DNA of 64,000 nucleotides from Saccopteryx bilineata (GCF_036850765.1 NC_089498.1:52379795-52443794); one strand, 5' to 3'. Numbered from the stretch's first letter, positions 48,261 through 60,951 are shown. Made by a program: numbers and translations. Notes: generated from the letters alone by a model not told the origin.

Positions 48261-50361
48261 TCCTTCACTTGATTTACTTCCTCTCATAAGGTCTCACCTA
48301 TTTAAATCTCCTTCTGCCCTTTATCATCCCGTGGTGTGTTTGCTACCCTTCAGCTCTTCAAAAGCACACCCCATTCTTACTTTATCTTAGCATTTTCATT
48401 TTGTTTGCCTATTTATACAAAAAATATTAAAGAATTTTAGGCAATAATCTTTTTTACATTGGAGGTGCTTAGTGTAGTCCCTCACATACCAGTAACACAC
48501 AGTATATATTTTTAAGTCACCGATTGTAATAGGTTGGTGTTATTGTGTTCTTTTGAAATTTGTATTTCTAATATTTGATTATTTAAAATAATTAGTTGAT
48601 TATTTTAGAATAATAACGACATTGCCATTTTGAAGTTAAAAGCAGTCCTTATATTTTAGAGATTGACAAACATTTGCAGATAACATATATGGAGTCCAGT
48701 TTTTTTTTTTTTCAGAATAATCCAGAGGAGTGATGGGTTTGGTGGAGGGTGGTATGGAAGAGAAGCGATTGGCCAGGAATTGATCATTGTGAACCTGAGG
48801 GACAGGTGCACTGTCGTTTATTCTATTTTTTTCTCCCTTGCTCTATATATGTTTAAACTTTTTCATAATAAGCTAAATAAATTTATTCTAATGAACTTAT
48901 TTTGAGATTGTCACAAATTGTGCTTCTGAGCTGGACACCAAAATTATTCTTTGCCGTCATTTCCATCAAAGAATTGCATTGAGCATAAAGCTGCATTTCA
49001 ATAGTTCATTCTTTAAATGCTTTTTATTTAGTAATTTAATTATTTACTTTTCATTTTTAAGTGCTCAGGAAATATATTGAATAGTTGACTAACTACAAGA
49101 AACAGCAACCAAACAACAAGATTCATGTGATCCAGAAAATTTGGAACAGGCCCAAATCATAATATTCTATGAAATTCTTTCTTGATTTAAACAATGTTAG
49201 TTTTCTTTCACATTTGGATGTTTAACTGATTTATCTTAAAAACAATTAGTCGGAAAATTGCTCATGTGAAATTGCTTCTTTGAATTGTTTTACAAAGTGG
49301 TTCCCTGACAAACACAAGGGTAAGATTTATGAAAAGCAAGTATAAAACAAAATCTATTTTTTCAGTGGCTGCACATACCTACCAAGAGTGTTTTGCTTCA
49401 AGAGTTCTAAGATGAATGGGAAATTGCCTAAGAAATTAGATGTAGATTTATTTTGTGTTATACCATAGTGAAAAAAGCATGATCCATTCTAGCTAGCTGT
49501 ATTAGTAAATAATGCCATCAATATAAAGAAGCGAAGCATGTCTAGAAGGGCTGGCTGATCAACAGGCACCAAAACAAAGAACTTTTTTGCTACCCTCTTC
49601 TATCTGAGTTGAATTTTAAATAACAACTTTATATTTCAAATCTATGTTTACATAAATAGATAATCATGAAATCCTTTTTTGATATTGATAAACTGTGAAT
49701 AACCTTGATGAATGATTATAGTCAGGACTTTGTTCAGGGAATTTCTAAAGGGGACATGGCTGGATTTAATATTAGCTCATAAAATAGCCCCACTTTACAA
49801 AAAGTTTCTTAGAAAATGATTAGTAGCACATTTAAAGTGCTTGAGAGGCTCTGGTTTTTAAAAAGGAGTGGTAAAGGTTTGTGTTTTTTTTTTTTGCTAC
49901 TGTAATATTTGATAAAATGCATTTTATTTATAATAAATACACTAATATTTGCTCAACTAAGATGCTTTTGAGACAAGTTAAATGAAAATGTTTACAGCTC
50001 CAAATTCTATTTTTATTCATTACTTAAATTAACAAGACCTGATTCTACTTGAAGACTCAAGTTTGAAATATCTACTGCCTTTAAAAATATTATTTTTAAT
50101 TGTAATTTCAAATTGGCATAAGTGGCAAGTTTAACACAGAACATCCCAATAAATATTTATTCAACTTTATGACATTTAAACATTTTACTGCATTTTTATC
50201 ATCTTCTCTTATATATGGATATAAACATGTTTCTGTATTTTATATACATGTATATAGTTTATTTAGTTCTAAACTCTATATTTGAAACTAAGCTGAATAC
50301 ATATTTCACTTTTACTCCAAATTCCTCAATGTGTATTCTTAAGCACAAGATATATATTTTT
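48261..50361. other. PRKG1 intron with an L1 3' relic
   Basis: At 48700-48890 there is an old sense L1 3' end ('gattggccaggaattgatca', 'ttgctctatatatgtttaaa', 'ctttttcataataagcta'). The rest is AT-rich and featureless. Confidence 0.45.
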
Positions 50362-50822
50362 TTCTTTTAATGTTATTTTGAATTGGTTTCAGGTGTATGG
50401 CATAGTGGTTAGATAATCACATAGTGTACAAAATATTCCCTCTGATATTTCTAGTACCCGCCTGGCACCATACATAGTTATAATATTATTGTCTATATCC
50501 CAATGACTATTTTGTAACTGCCAATTTGTACTTCTTAAGTATTTCACCTTTTTTAGCCAGTCTTCCAACCTTCCTTTCTCTCCACTGGCAACCACCAGTC
50601 TGTCCTCTGTATTTATAAATCTGTTCCAATTTTGTTTGTTCATTTATTTTATTCTTTAGATTCCACATGTAAGTGAAATCATATGGTATTTTTCTTTCTC
50701 TGACTGGCTTATTTCACTAGGCATAATAACTTCTAAGTTTATCCTTGCTGCTGTAAATGGTAAGAGTTCATTCTTTTTTTATGACTGAGTAATATTTCAT
50801 CATATATGTACCACAAATTTTT
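50362..50822 (-). mobile_element. L1 3' end (antisense)
   Basis: 'gaattggtttcaggtgtatg', then 'caccatacatagttataata', then 'tggcaaccaccagtctgtcc', then 'ttccacatgtaagtgaaatc'. A 5'-truncated old L1 in reverse. The minus-strand frame at 50389-50643 is part of it. Confidence 0.8.
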
Positions 50823-52810
50823 AGGCTATATTCTTATGTAAGCACTGCATCTTATCCAAAGTCAAGAAATTTAACTTTGATATTTTATCTCCTCCTGTTT
50901 GGGATCATGTGTTCTATGCTGATGGCATGTCTCTTTGGTCTCTTTTAATCTGAAACTATTGAGCTTTTTGTTGTTAGTTATGGCACTGACATTTTTGGGG
51001 GGACTACAGACCAGTTATTTTAGAGAGTGTCGCTCAGTTTAGATTTGTCTAAATTTCCTTATGACTGGATACAGGATATATATACCTGGCAAGAATATTA
51101 TATGAGAGATGGTGTGTTCTTTTCTACTTACCTAAGCCTCAATTTTTTAAATTTCAAAATGATAATGGAGTTGTGAGGATTAAATGAGATAATTGTTATA
51201 AGCTGCTTTGTTCAATGTCTGACACACAAGGTCTTGAGGAAACTCTCAAGAATAGTGCTGTTGTCATGGCATTATTAATGTATTTACCAAAAAAGGGCTT
51301 TTATCCACATTGTTTTTCTTTCAATTTTATTGAGAGGTAATTGACATACAGCTCTGTGTAAGTTTACATTGTACAGCATAATTAATTTACATACATATGA
51401 AATTATTATAATATTCATGCTCTTAATAAAACGTGATAACCTAACATCTTTACTGATTTTACTGTCTATATCTGGTTGAAGACATCTCAGCCAACAGAAT
51501 ATAATTCCAAAAAATTGAACCTATTTGATAACTTTTAACCAAAATTTTCCCTAGTATATTACAGAAAGCTTTGCTCAGTTACATTTAAAGAAATAGTTGT
51601 GCTGGATTGTGTCTGGGTCTTAAAAATAAATGAAAACAAACTGGGACACTGTAGTTTGGTGTTTTAAAGAATTTTTTTGAAATAAGTTATGTAAAAACTT
51701 GAGTGGATCCAGTTTACATATGTGTCATCTTTCCACTCTACATTTTTCATGATAATTCACTTGTTTCCTAATTAGGAAAGAAAATTATCATCATTATTTT
51801 AATAATTTCAGAAATATAAAAGATCATTTTAAACATTGGTACATGTTGTCAAGCTACCCATCCTTATTTTCCTCTTGATTATTTGTGATTTTTTTTCACA
51901 TTTGAATATTACATTTTCTCAAGTATAATCTAGTAAAAGCAATAAATTAGGTGTCTAATCTTGAGGTTTTTAAATTTCTTTCATTTTCTAAATGGTTAAC
52001 CAGTTGTCAAAAATATCATTTTTAAGTGGAATATCTTTTCTTTAATAAATTAGTATCCTTTGATCGTATATTAACTTGCTACATATATTCAGCTATGTTC
52101 ATTGTTTTTCAGTCTATTTTACTCACTCTGTTACTGAATACCACTTAGAATTATGAGAAAATGTTATCTGTATAATATGAAATAAAAAAACTATATAAAA
52201 ATATATTTGAAATGATTCATGCTAACAAAATGGGGATCATCCACAGACACACCACTACCAGGGACGTTTTCTAAAATACAAAAGAGGTTATCTCTAGATG
52301 CATAGAGAATGAGTGATTAATATTTTTACTTCAGACACATTTCTGTATTTTAAAAATATTCTACAGTGAATACATATTTCTTTCATAATCATAAAATATT
52401 TTTTTTATTTTCTTAAACAATAAATTAGGAGAGAAATGATATTTTGTGTAAGATATGATCATTCAAATAGTGTGAGAACAAAGTGATGGTTTCAAGTTAT
52501 GCTGAGTTCTTAGATTTACTACATAACTTGATTCTAAAAGATAAGTTGGCTTTACTTCAAAGGACAGAGTGGAATTCAAGAAACTAGCAAGTAGCAATAG
52601 TAGCAGAAACAGAACAGTGGGCAACTATGGTGCCCATAGTTGTGAAAACTGTATTTTATAATTCACTGTTTTCTTGAAGTATAAATTACAGTTTTCTTGA
52701 ATTATATTTGATTGTCTATTCTTAGCAACAAACTGATGCACAAAGTTCTCCTCTGAGAAATTGCCAGCTAATAGAACTTGTTATTAATCTGCATAAAATC
52801 AGACCTTTAG
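50823..52810. other. PRKG1 intron with MIR and L1 relics
   Basis: MIR sense at 51120-51250 ('gttgtgaggattaaatgaga'), antisense L1 3' UTR at 51318-51425 ('tattgagaggtaattgacat'), and a probable L1 3' relic at 52200-52410. The remainder is unique AT-rich DNA. Confidence 0.5.
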
Positions 52811-53190
52811 GCCCTGACTGGTTGGCTCAGTGGTAGAGAGTTGGCCCCGTGTAAGGATATCCCAGTTAGATTCCTGGTCAGGGCACACAGGACAAGCACC
52901 TATCTGCTTCTCCACCCCACCCTTCTCAATTCTCTCTCTCTCTCTCTTCCCCTCCTCCATCCATGGCTCAAACTATTTGAGCAAGTTGACCCCAGATGCT
53001 GAAGATGGCTCTATGGCCTCTCCTCAGGTGCTAAGAAGGGCTTGGTTGTTGAGCAGCCTAGCAATGCCCAAGACAGACCGGGCATTGCCTCCTAGTGGGC
53101 TTACTGGGTGATTCTCATTACAGGCGCATGTGGGAGTCTGTCTCTCTGCCTCTGCTATGTCACTGAGTAAAATCATCATCATCATCATCT
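52811..53190 (+). mobile_element. Old, diverged SINE-A copy
   Basis: Head 'gccctgactggttggctcag', 'gcttctccaccccaccc', (CT)n, and a tail with (ATC)n at 53174-53189. Many substitutions. The repeat unit is decayed ('tgcctcctagtgggctt'). The plus-strand frame at 52830-53111 is SINE sequence. Confidence 0.9.
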
Positions 53191-53407
53191 AAAGAAATTC
53201 GGACTTTCAGGTTATTTGGTCCTGCTCTCAGATGTCCATTTCATGTTGTAAAGATGTGTTAATAGTTTAAGTGATGATAGAAAGATCTTTAAGATATATA
53301 TATAAAATGAGAGCCAGGATTTTAACAACCAGAGGAATAAGTTACAAATAAGAAAGTGAAGAAGGCTGGAATGACATTATAGTACTGTATTAAAATCAGA
53401 AATATTG

Positions 53408-53778
53408 GCCCTGGCCAGTTGGCTCAGTGGTAGAGCCTTGGCCTGGCATGTAGAAGTCCTGGGTTCGATTCCCGGCCAGAGCACACAGGAGAGGCACCCA
53501 TCTGCTTCTCCACCCCTCCCCCTCTCCTTCCTCTCTGTCTCTCTCTTCCCCTCCCACAGCCGAGGCTCCATTGGAGCAAAAGATGGCCCGGGCACTGGGG
53601 ATGGCTCCTTGGCCTCTGCCCCAGGTGCTAGAGTGGCTCTGGTCGCGACAGAGCGACGCCCCAGATGGGCAGAGCATTGCCCCCTGGTGGGCGTGCTGGG
53701 TGGATCCTGGTCAGGCGCATGCGGGAGTCTGTCTGACTGCCTCCCCGTTTCCAACTTCAGAAAAATACAAAAAAAAAA
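53408..53778 (+). mobile_element. SINE-A copy, one 22-bp unit, next to the U6-L1 insert
   Basis: Target duplication aaaatcagaaatattg at 53392-53407 and 53779-53794. Head with intact A and B boxes ('ggttcgattcc'). Its 3' target duplication overlaps the 5' target duplication of the U6-L1 chimera. The 131- to 154-codon frames on either strand are SINE sequence. Confidence 0.96.
53678..53690 (-). promoter_or_regulatory. CTCF-core-like motif in SINE-A
   Basis: Minus strand reads CCACCAGGGGGCA, a full match to the CTCF core consensus. Binding is inferred only. Confidence 0.5.
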
Positions 53779-53802
53779 AAAATCAGAAATATTGACATGA
53801 CA

Positions 53803-53909
53803 GTGCTCGCTTGGACAGCACATATACTGAAATTTGAACAATACAGGGAAGATTAGTATAGCTCAAGTGCAAGGATGACACGCAAATTCGTGAAGCATTC
53901 CATATTTTT
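53803..53909 (+). pseudogene. U6 snRNA retrocopy, full length, fused to L1
   Basis: A 107-nt copy of U6 spliceosomal snRNA with the exact length of the functional RNA. It starts gtgctcgctt, contains cagcacatatactg and the highly conserved 'ggatgacacgcaaattcgtg', and ends ccatattttt. There are about a dozen differences from the functional sequence, including changes in the 5' stem-loop (ttggac for ttcggc) and in the ACAGAGA box (acaggga), so it cannot be a working U6. Upstream there is SINE tail and target site rather than the PSE/TATA of a real U6 promoter. L1 sequence follows the terminal T run with no gap. Confidence 0.95.
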
Positions 53910-56900
53910 AGGATTGTAGATTTAAAGAATAAAATGTCAATAAACAACTACATATCAATAATAACCTTAAATGTAAATGGATTAAGTGCTCCAATCAAAA
54001 GATATAGGGTAGCTGCATGGATAAGAAGACAGGACCCATACATATGCTGTCTACAAGAGACCCACCTCAGAACAAAAGATACACATAGTCAAAAAGTGAA
54101 GGGATGGAATAAAGTATTTCACACAAATTGAAATGAAAAAAAAAGCTGGGATAACAATACTTATATCTGACAAAATAGACTTTAAAACAAAGGCTACAGT
54201 AAGAAATAAAGAACATCACTAAAAAATGATAAAGTGAACAATCCAACAGGAGAATATAACCATTGTAAATATCTATGCACCTAATATTGGAGCACATAAA
54301 TATATAAAGCAGATTTTGATGGACATAAAGAGATCAACAGCAATACTATAATAGTAGAGGATTTTAATACCCCACTAACATCAATGGATAGAACCTCCAA
54401 TAGAAAATTAACAAAGAAACAGCGGCCTTAAATGACACATTAGATTCACTGGATTTAATAGATATCTTCAGAACCTTTCACCCTAAAGCAGCAGGATATA
54501 TATTTTTTTCAAGTGCTCATGGTACATTCTCTATGATAGACTATATGTTAGGACACAAAACGAGTCTTAATAAATTTAAGGAGATTGAAATCATATCAAG
54601 CATCTTCTCTGATCACAATGACATAAAACTGGAAATCATCTACAATAGAAAAACTAAAAAACATTCAGACACTTGGAGGCTAAATAGCATGTTATTAACG
54701 TGGGTTAACAGAAAGATCAAGGAGAAATCAAAACTTTCCTTGAAACAAATAAAAATGAACATGTAACAACTCAAAATTTGTGGGACATTGCAAAAGCAGA
54801 CCTGAGAGGGAAGTTCATAGCATTAAAGCATACCTTAAGAAGCAAGAAAAACTCACATAAACAACCTAACCCTGCATCTAAAAGAACTAGAAAAACAAAC
54901 AAACAAACAAACAAAAAAACCCAATAAAGCCCAGAGGAAGTAGAAGGAAGGAAATAATAAAGATCAGAGCAGAAATAAATGACATAGAGGCTAAAAAAAC
55001 AATATAGAAGATTAATGAAACCAAGACTTGGTTTTTTGAAAATGTAAACAAGATTGATGAACCTTTAACCAGACTCATCAAGAAAAAAAGAGAACTCAAA
55101 TAAATAAAATTAGAAATGAAAGTGGAGAAGTAACAGCTGACACCACAGAAATACAAATGATTGTAAGAAAATACTATGAAGATCTGTATGCCAAAAAATT
55201 GGACAACCTAGGCAAAATGGATAAATTCCTAGAAACATATAATCTTCCAAAACTCAATCTGGAAGAATCATAAAATCTAAACAGACTGATTACAACAAAT
55301 GAAATGGAAAGTTATCAAAAAACTCTCAGCAAACAAAAGTCCTGGGCCTGATGGCTTCACAGGCAAATTTTACCAAATATTCAAAGAAAAATTAACACCT
55401 ATCCTTCTCAAGCTATTTCAAAAAATTCAAGAGGAGTGAACACCTCCAAGCTCCTTTTATGGGGCAAGCACAATTCTCATTCCAAAACCAGGAAAAGACA
55501 CTACAAAGAAAGAAAACTATAAGCCAATATCCTGGATGAATTTAGATGCTAAAATTCTCAACAAAATATTAGCAAACTGGTTCCAGCAATACATGAAAAA
55601 AATCATATATCAGGATCAAGTGGGATTTATTCTGAGGAGGCAAGGCTGGTACAATATTTACAGAGCAATCAGTGTGATTCATCACATAAACAAAAAGAAG
55701 GATAAACATCACATGATAATATCAATAGATGCAGAAAAAGCTTTTGATAAAATCCAGCACCTATTTATGATCAAAACTCTCAACAAAGTGGGGATACAGG
55801 GATAAAGGCCATCTATGACAAACCCACAGCCAACATCATACTCAATGGGCAAAAATTAAAAGCAATTCCCTTAAAATCAGGAACAAGGCAGGGGTGCCCC
55901 TTTCACTACTCTTATTCAATATAGTTCTGGAAGTCCTAGCCATAGCAATCAGATGAGAAGAAGAAATAAAAGGCATTCAAATTAATAAATTTAGGAAGAT
56001 TTAAGAAAAGAAGTAAAACTATCATTATTTGCTAATGACATGATATTGTACTTAGAAAACCCTAACGTCTCAGCCAAAAAACTCCTAGACCAGATAAAGA
56101 ATTTGGCAAGATGACAGGATATAAAATTAATATTAAGAAATCAGAGGAATTTTTATACACCAACAATGATTTATATGAAAAAGAAATTAAGAAACAATGT
56201 CCTTCACTATTGCAACAAAAAAGTAAAGTACCTAGCAGTAAATTTAACCAAGGAGGTAAAGGACTTGTACTTGAAAAGTTATAAAACACTGATAAAGAAA
56301 TCAAGGAAGATACAAATAAGTGTAAGCATATCTGTGTTCACGGATAAGAAGAATAAACATCATTAAAATGTTTATATTACCCAAAGCAATCTATACATTC
56401 AATGTAATTCCTATTAAAATACCAACAGCATACTTCAAAGATATAGAAGAAATATTCCAAAAATTAATATGGAACCATAAAAGAACACGAATAGCCTCAG
56501 CAATCTTGAAAAGAAGGAATAAAGCGGGAGGTATCACATTTCCTCATATCAAGTTATACTACAAGGCCATTGTACTCAAAACAACCTAGTACTGGCATAA
56601 GAACAGGCATATTAATCAACAGAACAGAACAGAGAATCCAGAAATAAACCCACACCTTTATGGTCAATTGATATTTGACAAAGGAGATAAGAGCATACAA
56701 TGAAGTAAAGACAGTCTCTTTAATAAATGGTGTTGAGAAAATTGGACACGTCCATGCAATAAAATGAAACTAGACCAGCAACTTACACCATTCACAAAAA
56801 TAAACTCAAAATGGATAAAAGACTTAAATGTAAGTCATGAAACAATGAACATCTTGGAAAAAAGCATAGGTCGTAAACTTTTCGTTTCTTTTCATAGTAA

Positions 56901-58060
56901 TATTTTTGCTGATTCTTCTCCACGGGTAAGTGAAATAAAGGATAGGATGAACAAATGGGACTATATCAAACTGAAAATCTTTATCACAGCAAAAGACACC
57001 ATTAACAAAATAAAAAGACAACCCACACAATGGGAGAACATATTCGCCAATACGTCTGATACGGGGTTAAGAACCAAAAATTATAAAGAGCTTCTAAAAC
57101 TCAACAGCAGGAAGATAAATAATACAATTAAAAAATGGGCAAAGAACTGACACTTCTCCAAAGAGGATATACAGATAGCCAATAGGCATATGAAAAAATG
57201 CTCAACATCACTAATCGTTAGAGAAATACAAATTAAAACCACAATGTGATACCATCTCACACCTGTCAGAATGGTGTTTATTAACAAAACAACACAGCGT
57301 AAGTGCTGGAGAGGGTGTGGAGAAAAGGGAACCCTCCTGCACTGCTGGTGGAATGCAGACTTGTGCAGCCACTGTGGAAAACAGTATGGAGATTCCTCAA
57401 AAAATTAAAAGTGGAACTGCCTTTTGACCCAGCTACTCCACTTTTAAGAATATATTCTAAGAATACCAAATCACTGATTCAAAAGAAGATATGTACCCTC
57501 ATGTTTATAGCAGCATTGTTTACAATAGCCAAGATCGGGAAACAGCCCAAGTGTCTGTCAGTGGACGAGTGAATTAAAAAGCTTTGGTATATATACACAG
57601 TGGAATACTATGTGGTTGTGAAAAAGATGAAAATCTTACCTTTTGTGACAGTATGGTTGGACCTGGAGATTATTATGCTAAGTGAAATAAGCCAGGCAAA
57701 GAAAGAAAAAATATCATATGATCTCACTTATACGTAGAATCTAATGAACAAAGTGAACTGAGGAACGGAATAGAAGTAGAGGCAGGGTCACAGGGAGCAG
57801 AGGGACAGCTTTCAGAGGGAAGGGCGATGTGGAATGGAATCAGAGAAGGTAAAGGGATTGGTGAAATTATATATACATAACACAGAGATGCAGATAACAG
57901 GACAGCAAATCCTAGAGGGAAGGTGGGAGGAAGTAGGGTGGGAGGGGGCAAAAGGGGTATAAAAAGGGACACAGGGGTGAGCAGTGAGGGAGTTATATTC
58001 AATGGGACTCTTGAATCCTTGTAAACACAATAAATTCAAAATTAATAAAAATTAAAAAAA
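53910..58060 (+). mobile_element. L1 LINE, ORF2 to 3' end, joined to U6
   Basis: Sense L1 beginning about 24 bp before the ORF2 start and running to an A-rich tail at 58060. ORF2 is recognisable in broken frames: endonuclease start with NVNGLSAP and QETHL (53934-54131), the endonuclease SDH motif (about 54615), RT with [13 protein letters not shown] (about 55720-55760), RT active site altered from FADD to FAND (about 56028), and the C-terminal Cys-rich region (about 57305-57400). Multiple frameshifts and stops mean it is inactive. ORF1 and the 5' UTR are absent and U6 takes their place. Confidence 0.95.
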
Positions 58061-58081
58061 AGAAATATCAACATGACAGTG

Positions 58082-58465
58082 TCTAGATAGATATTTAGAT
58101 AGATAGACATGTAGACAAACACATGGGTTAACATACATACATATATTTTCTTGTTCTGCTCATGGACAAGCCTGGAAGCAGTGATACTGCATTTACTGCA
58201 AGCATATACCTACTGCCCAGGTCTTTGTTTCTATATATCATTCTCCAGTGAAAGAAACCAGGGGTTCCTTGAAGGAATGGTTGAGGTAGAGAAAATATAA
58301 GAGTTTTCTGGAGCTTCTTCTTATACCCCAAATAAGTAAATACTATGATGAATGAATGAGGAGAGGGGACAAATACATCTTACAGAATAATGCTAATCCA
58401 TTAACGTAGAAAAAAGTGAGGGAAATGTTAGATCATTAGACCATTACAGTTGACTGAAGATAGTT
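58082..58465. other. PRKG1 intron, no recognised element
   Basis: Starts with a short GATA-rich patch (58085-58110). Otherwise unique. Confidence 0.45.
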
Positions 58466-58479
58466 AAAATCATTGGGTA

Positions 58480-58893
58480 GCCCTGGCTGGTTGGCTCAGC
58501 GGTAGAGCGTCGGCCTAGCGTGTGGAGGACCCGGGTTCGATTCCCGGCCAGGGCACACAGGAGAAGCGCCCATTTGCTTCTCCACCCCTCCGCCGCACTT
58601 TCCTCTCTGTCTCTCTCTTCCCCTCCCGCAGCCAAGGCTCCATTGGAGCAAAGATGGCCCGGGCGCTGGGGATGGCTCTGTGGCCTCTGCCTCAGGCGCT
58701 AGAGTGGCTCTGGTCGCAACATGGCGACGCCCAGGATGGGCAGAGCATCGCCCCCTGGTGGGCAGAGCATCGCCCCTGGTGGGCGTGCCGGGTGGATCCC
58801 GGTCGGGCGCATGTGGGAGCCTGTCTGACTGTCTCTCCCCGTTTCCAGCTTCAGAAAAATGAAAAAAAAAAAAAAAAGAAAAGAAAAAGAAAA
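58480..58893 (+). mobile_element. SINE-A copy, young-looking, two 22-bp units
   Basis: Perfect target duplication aaaatcattgggta at 58466-58479 and 58894-58907. The tRNA-like head keeps paired acceptor-type ends (gccctgg/ccagggc), A box 'tggctcagcgg' and B box 'ggttcgattcc', and the tail is long and A-rich. Two repeat units lie at 58741-58785, the first an intact CTCF-core-like motif. Well-kept CpGs suggest a recent insertion. Confidence 0.97.
58749..58761 (-). promoter_or_regulatory. CTCF-core-like motif in SINE-A
   Basis: Minus strand reads CCACCAGGGGGCG. The second unit at about 58771 has lost one base of the G run. Binding is inferred only. Confidence 0.5.
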
Positions 58894-59929
58894 AAAAATC
58901 ATTGGGTAAAACTTTAAGGTGAGATAGGATATTTGTATAGCCTCAATTATTGGGTTAGCAAGCTAATGTAGTGTGAATGTGATAAGTAACCATTAATGAC
59001 ACTGCCTTTTTTTGTACTGTGTTCTATTAGGCCAGGTTATCAGTTTTAAGTTTTAATTGGCTCATATTGAATCATAACAAATAAGTGGTAAATTGCTGAT
59101 AATCAAACCAGTCTATTTTATATTCTGGTAAGACATTTAAAGATAAATGTCGACTTGTGAAAATGACAAAGCAGGGAAAAACTTCCTGCTGCTTTGTTAC
59201 CTCATCCCTGTGGAAATATCTGCTAGGTTTTTATCGCACATTCCGGGATTGAAAACAACACCTATTTCTCACAGTTCTGTAACTCAGAATTCCCGGAGAG
59301 CTCAGCTGGATTCTTTGTTGAGGTTTCCAATGCTGCACTCTAGGTATTAGTACTGTTGGATGTTTATCTGAAGTCTCTGGGGAAGAATTTGCTTCAAGAT
59401 CTTTCAGGTTCTTGGCAAAATTCAGTTTCTTGAAGTTGTAAAACAGGTTGCTGTTTTCTTGTCAAATGGCCCTCTCCATCTTTAAGCCAGCGGAGGTGCC
59501 TGTTTTTTTGCTTAGAATCTTGCTCACTTCCTCCTTCTGCTACCAGTTCAAGAAATCTTTTAGCTTTTTAAAGAGTTTTGTCATTATATCAGGCACACTC
59601 CCTAATTAATTTAAGATCAATTGTGCCATGTAACAGCCTATTTACCAGAGGGATGTTTTATTATATTTATAGATTCTGTGGGGTTCAGGGAAGAACTCTT
59701 TGGGGATCCTTTTCAAAAATTCTTTTCAGAAATTTAGATAGAGATAAAATTGTCCTCTCTGTATAAAATGATCTTTTAAGCACTGCATCACATTGATTTC
59801 CATCAATGGGGTAAACAGTCTCGGGGTGTGTCAGATCTGTTTTTATTTTGTAGAGATTTAAACTTGAGAGAACAAGATCAAAATGAATGTTCTAAACAAG
59901 ATGATTAGGGTAGTTTCATTGTGTGATCA

Positions 59930-60210
59930 AATTATGCATTTAAATGGTGGTGCAGAAGGAGCGAAGGAGCAAGCCTTAATTTGCATTCACGGAATTTTCC
60001 TAGTCTGCTTGTGCTGTAGCGATCCCAAATGTGCAATAATAATTAGCTGATCAGATCTTTCCCATATGGCATAATAAAATGAGGAAATGGGCCTGTTTCG
60101 CCGTGTCTGTATCACTACTTCTGGCCAAACGCCTCCTGGAGTGACTAGCAGATACCCTCGTGATTGCAAATGAGCCTGCATGTGAGAGTATCGGCCCTTG
60201 GGATTTTCTT
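59930..60210. promoter_or_regulatory. Candidate intronic enhancer-like element
   Basis: Repeat-free segment with clustered sites of developmental transcription factors: octamer ATTTGCAT at 59979-59986, homeodomain TAATTAG at 60040-60046 next to an AGCTGATCAG stretch, and a second octamer-like TTGCAAAT near 60163. This matches how conserved non-coding elements often look, but conservation cannot be judged from one sequence. Confidence 0.25.
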
Positions 60211-60920
60211 AAAATTCCAATATTAAGCTTATTTTATTTTCTCCACTGTTGTTCAAACTTAATGAGTAGGCTGATAAGTCTTACTGTGCCTCAGTTTCAC
60301 CTGTTATGGAGGATGATTCAGTTAGGGTATGATAAATAATGCACGTTTTAGGTGAGAATCTCCCATATAACCTCTTCAAATCTGTTCTCATATATTTACA
60401 AGGTGTAGTAACCGTCTGAGACATACACTGAATTTTATTTAAATAAATGATTTCTTATGTTTATTATATTTGGGGTATTGATTTGGGAGTCCTAAAATTT
60501 GAAGGAAAGTAGGCTTAAAATAGGTATTTTGTGTAATATTCCCCAGAAAACAGTTTTTAAAACCTCATAGTTTTGACATAAAGTTTGATTTCTTTTTCTG
60601 TGATATGGAATCCTCTGATATTCGTAGGTTATACTTCCATATATGATTATATTTCTGAGTAATAACCTGAGCCACTTAGACACAGAGGTTTGTGGTGCTG
60701 AGAATTTCCTCAAACACTTTGGCATTTGTGTTGTGTTTTCTTAAAGGCAATAAAAGGTTTAGAAATAAAAATTCATTGCATAAAATAAAATACAACAAAT
60801 AAGATTCACATCAGAAATAATATCCCAGATTAGCAAAATGAAGTTTAAAAACAAGTTTCTAATAATTTTCCATCATTGGAAAAATCATTAGAAACTCAAA
60901 AGAAAGACAATATTGAGCCA

Positions 60921-60951
60921 ATTTATTTATTTATTTATTTATTTATTTATT
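60921..60951. repeat. (TTTA)n microsatellite
   Basis: About seven and a half uninterrupted TTTA units. Confidence 0.95.

Noticed and set aside
53803..53909. Functional U6 snRNA gene
   Set aside because: Changes in the ACAGAGA box and 5' stem-loop, no PSE/TATA upstream, and a shared target duplication with L1 show it is a retrocopy.
53934..57572. Separate small genes from L1 frames
   Set aside because: All are fragments of one decayed L1 ORF2 in consecutive order.
58480..58556. tRNA gene
   Set aside because: The tRNA-like head with A and B boxes is the 5' part of a SINE-A, followed by the SINE body and A tail with target duplications. Not a free-standing tRNA gene.
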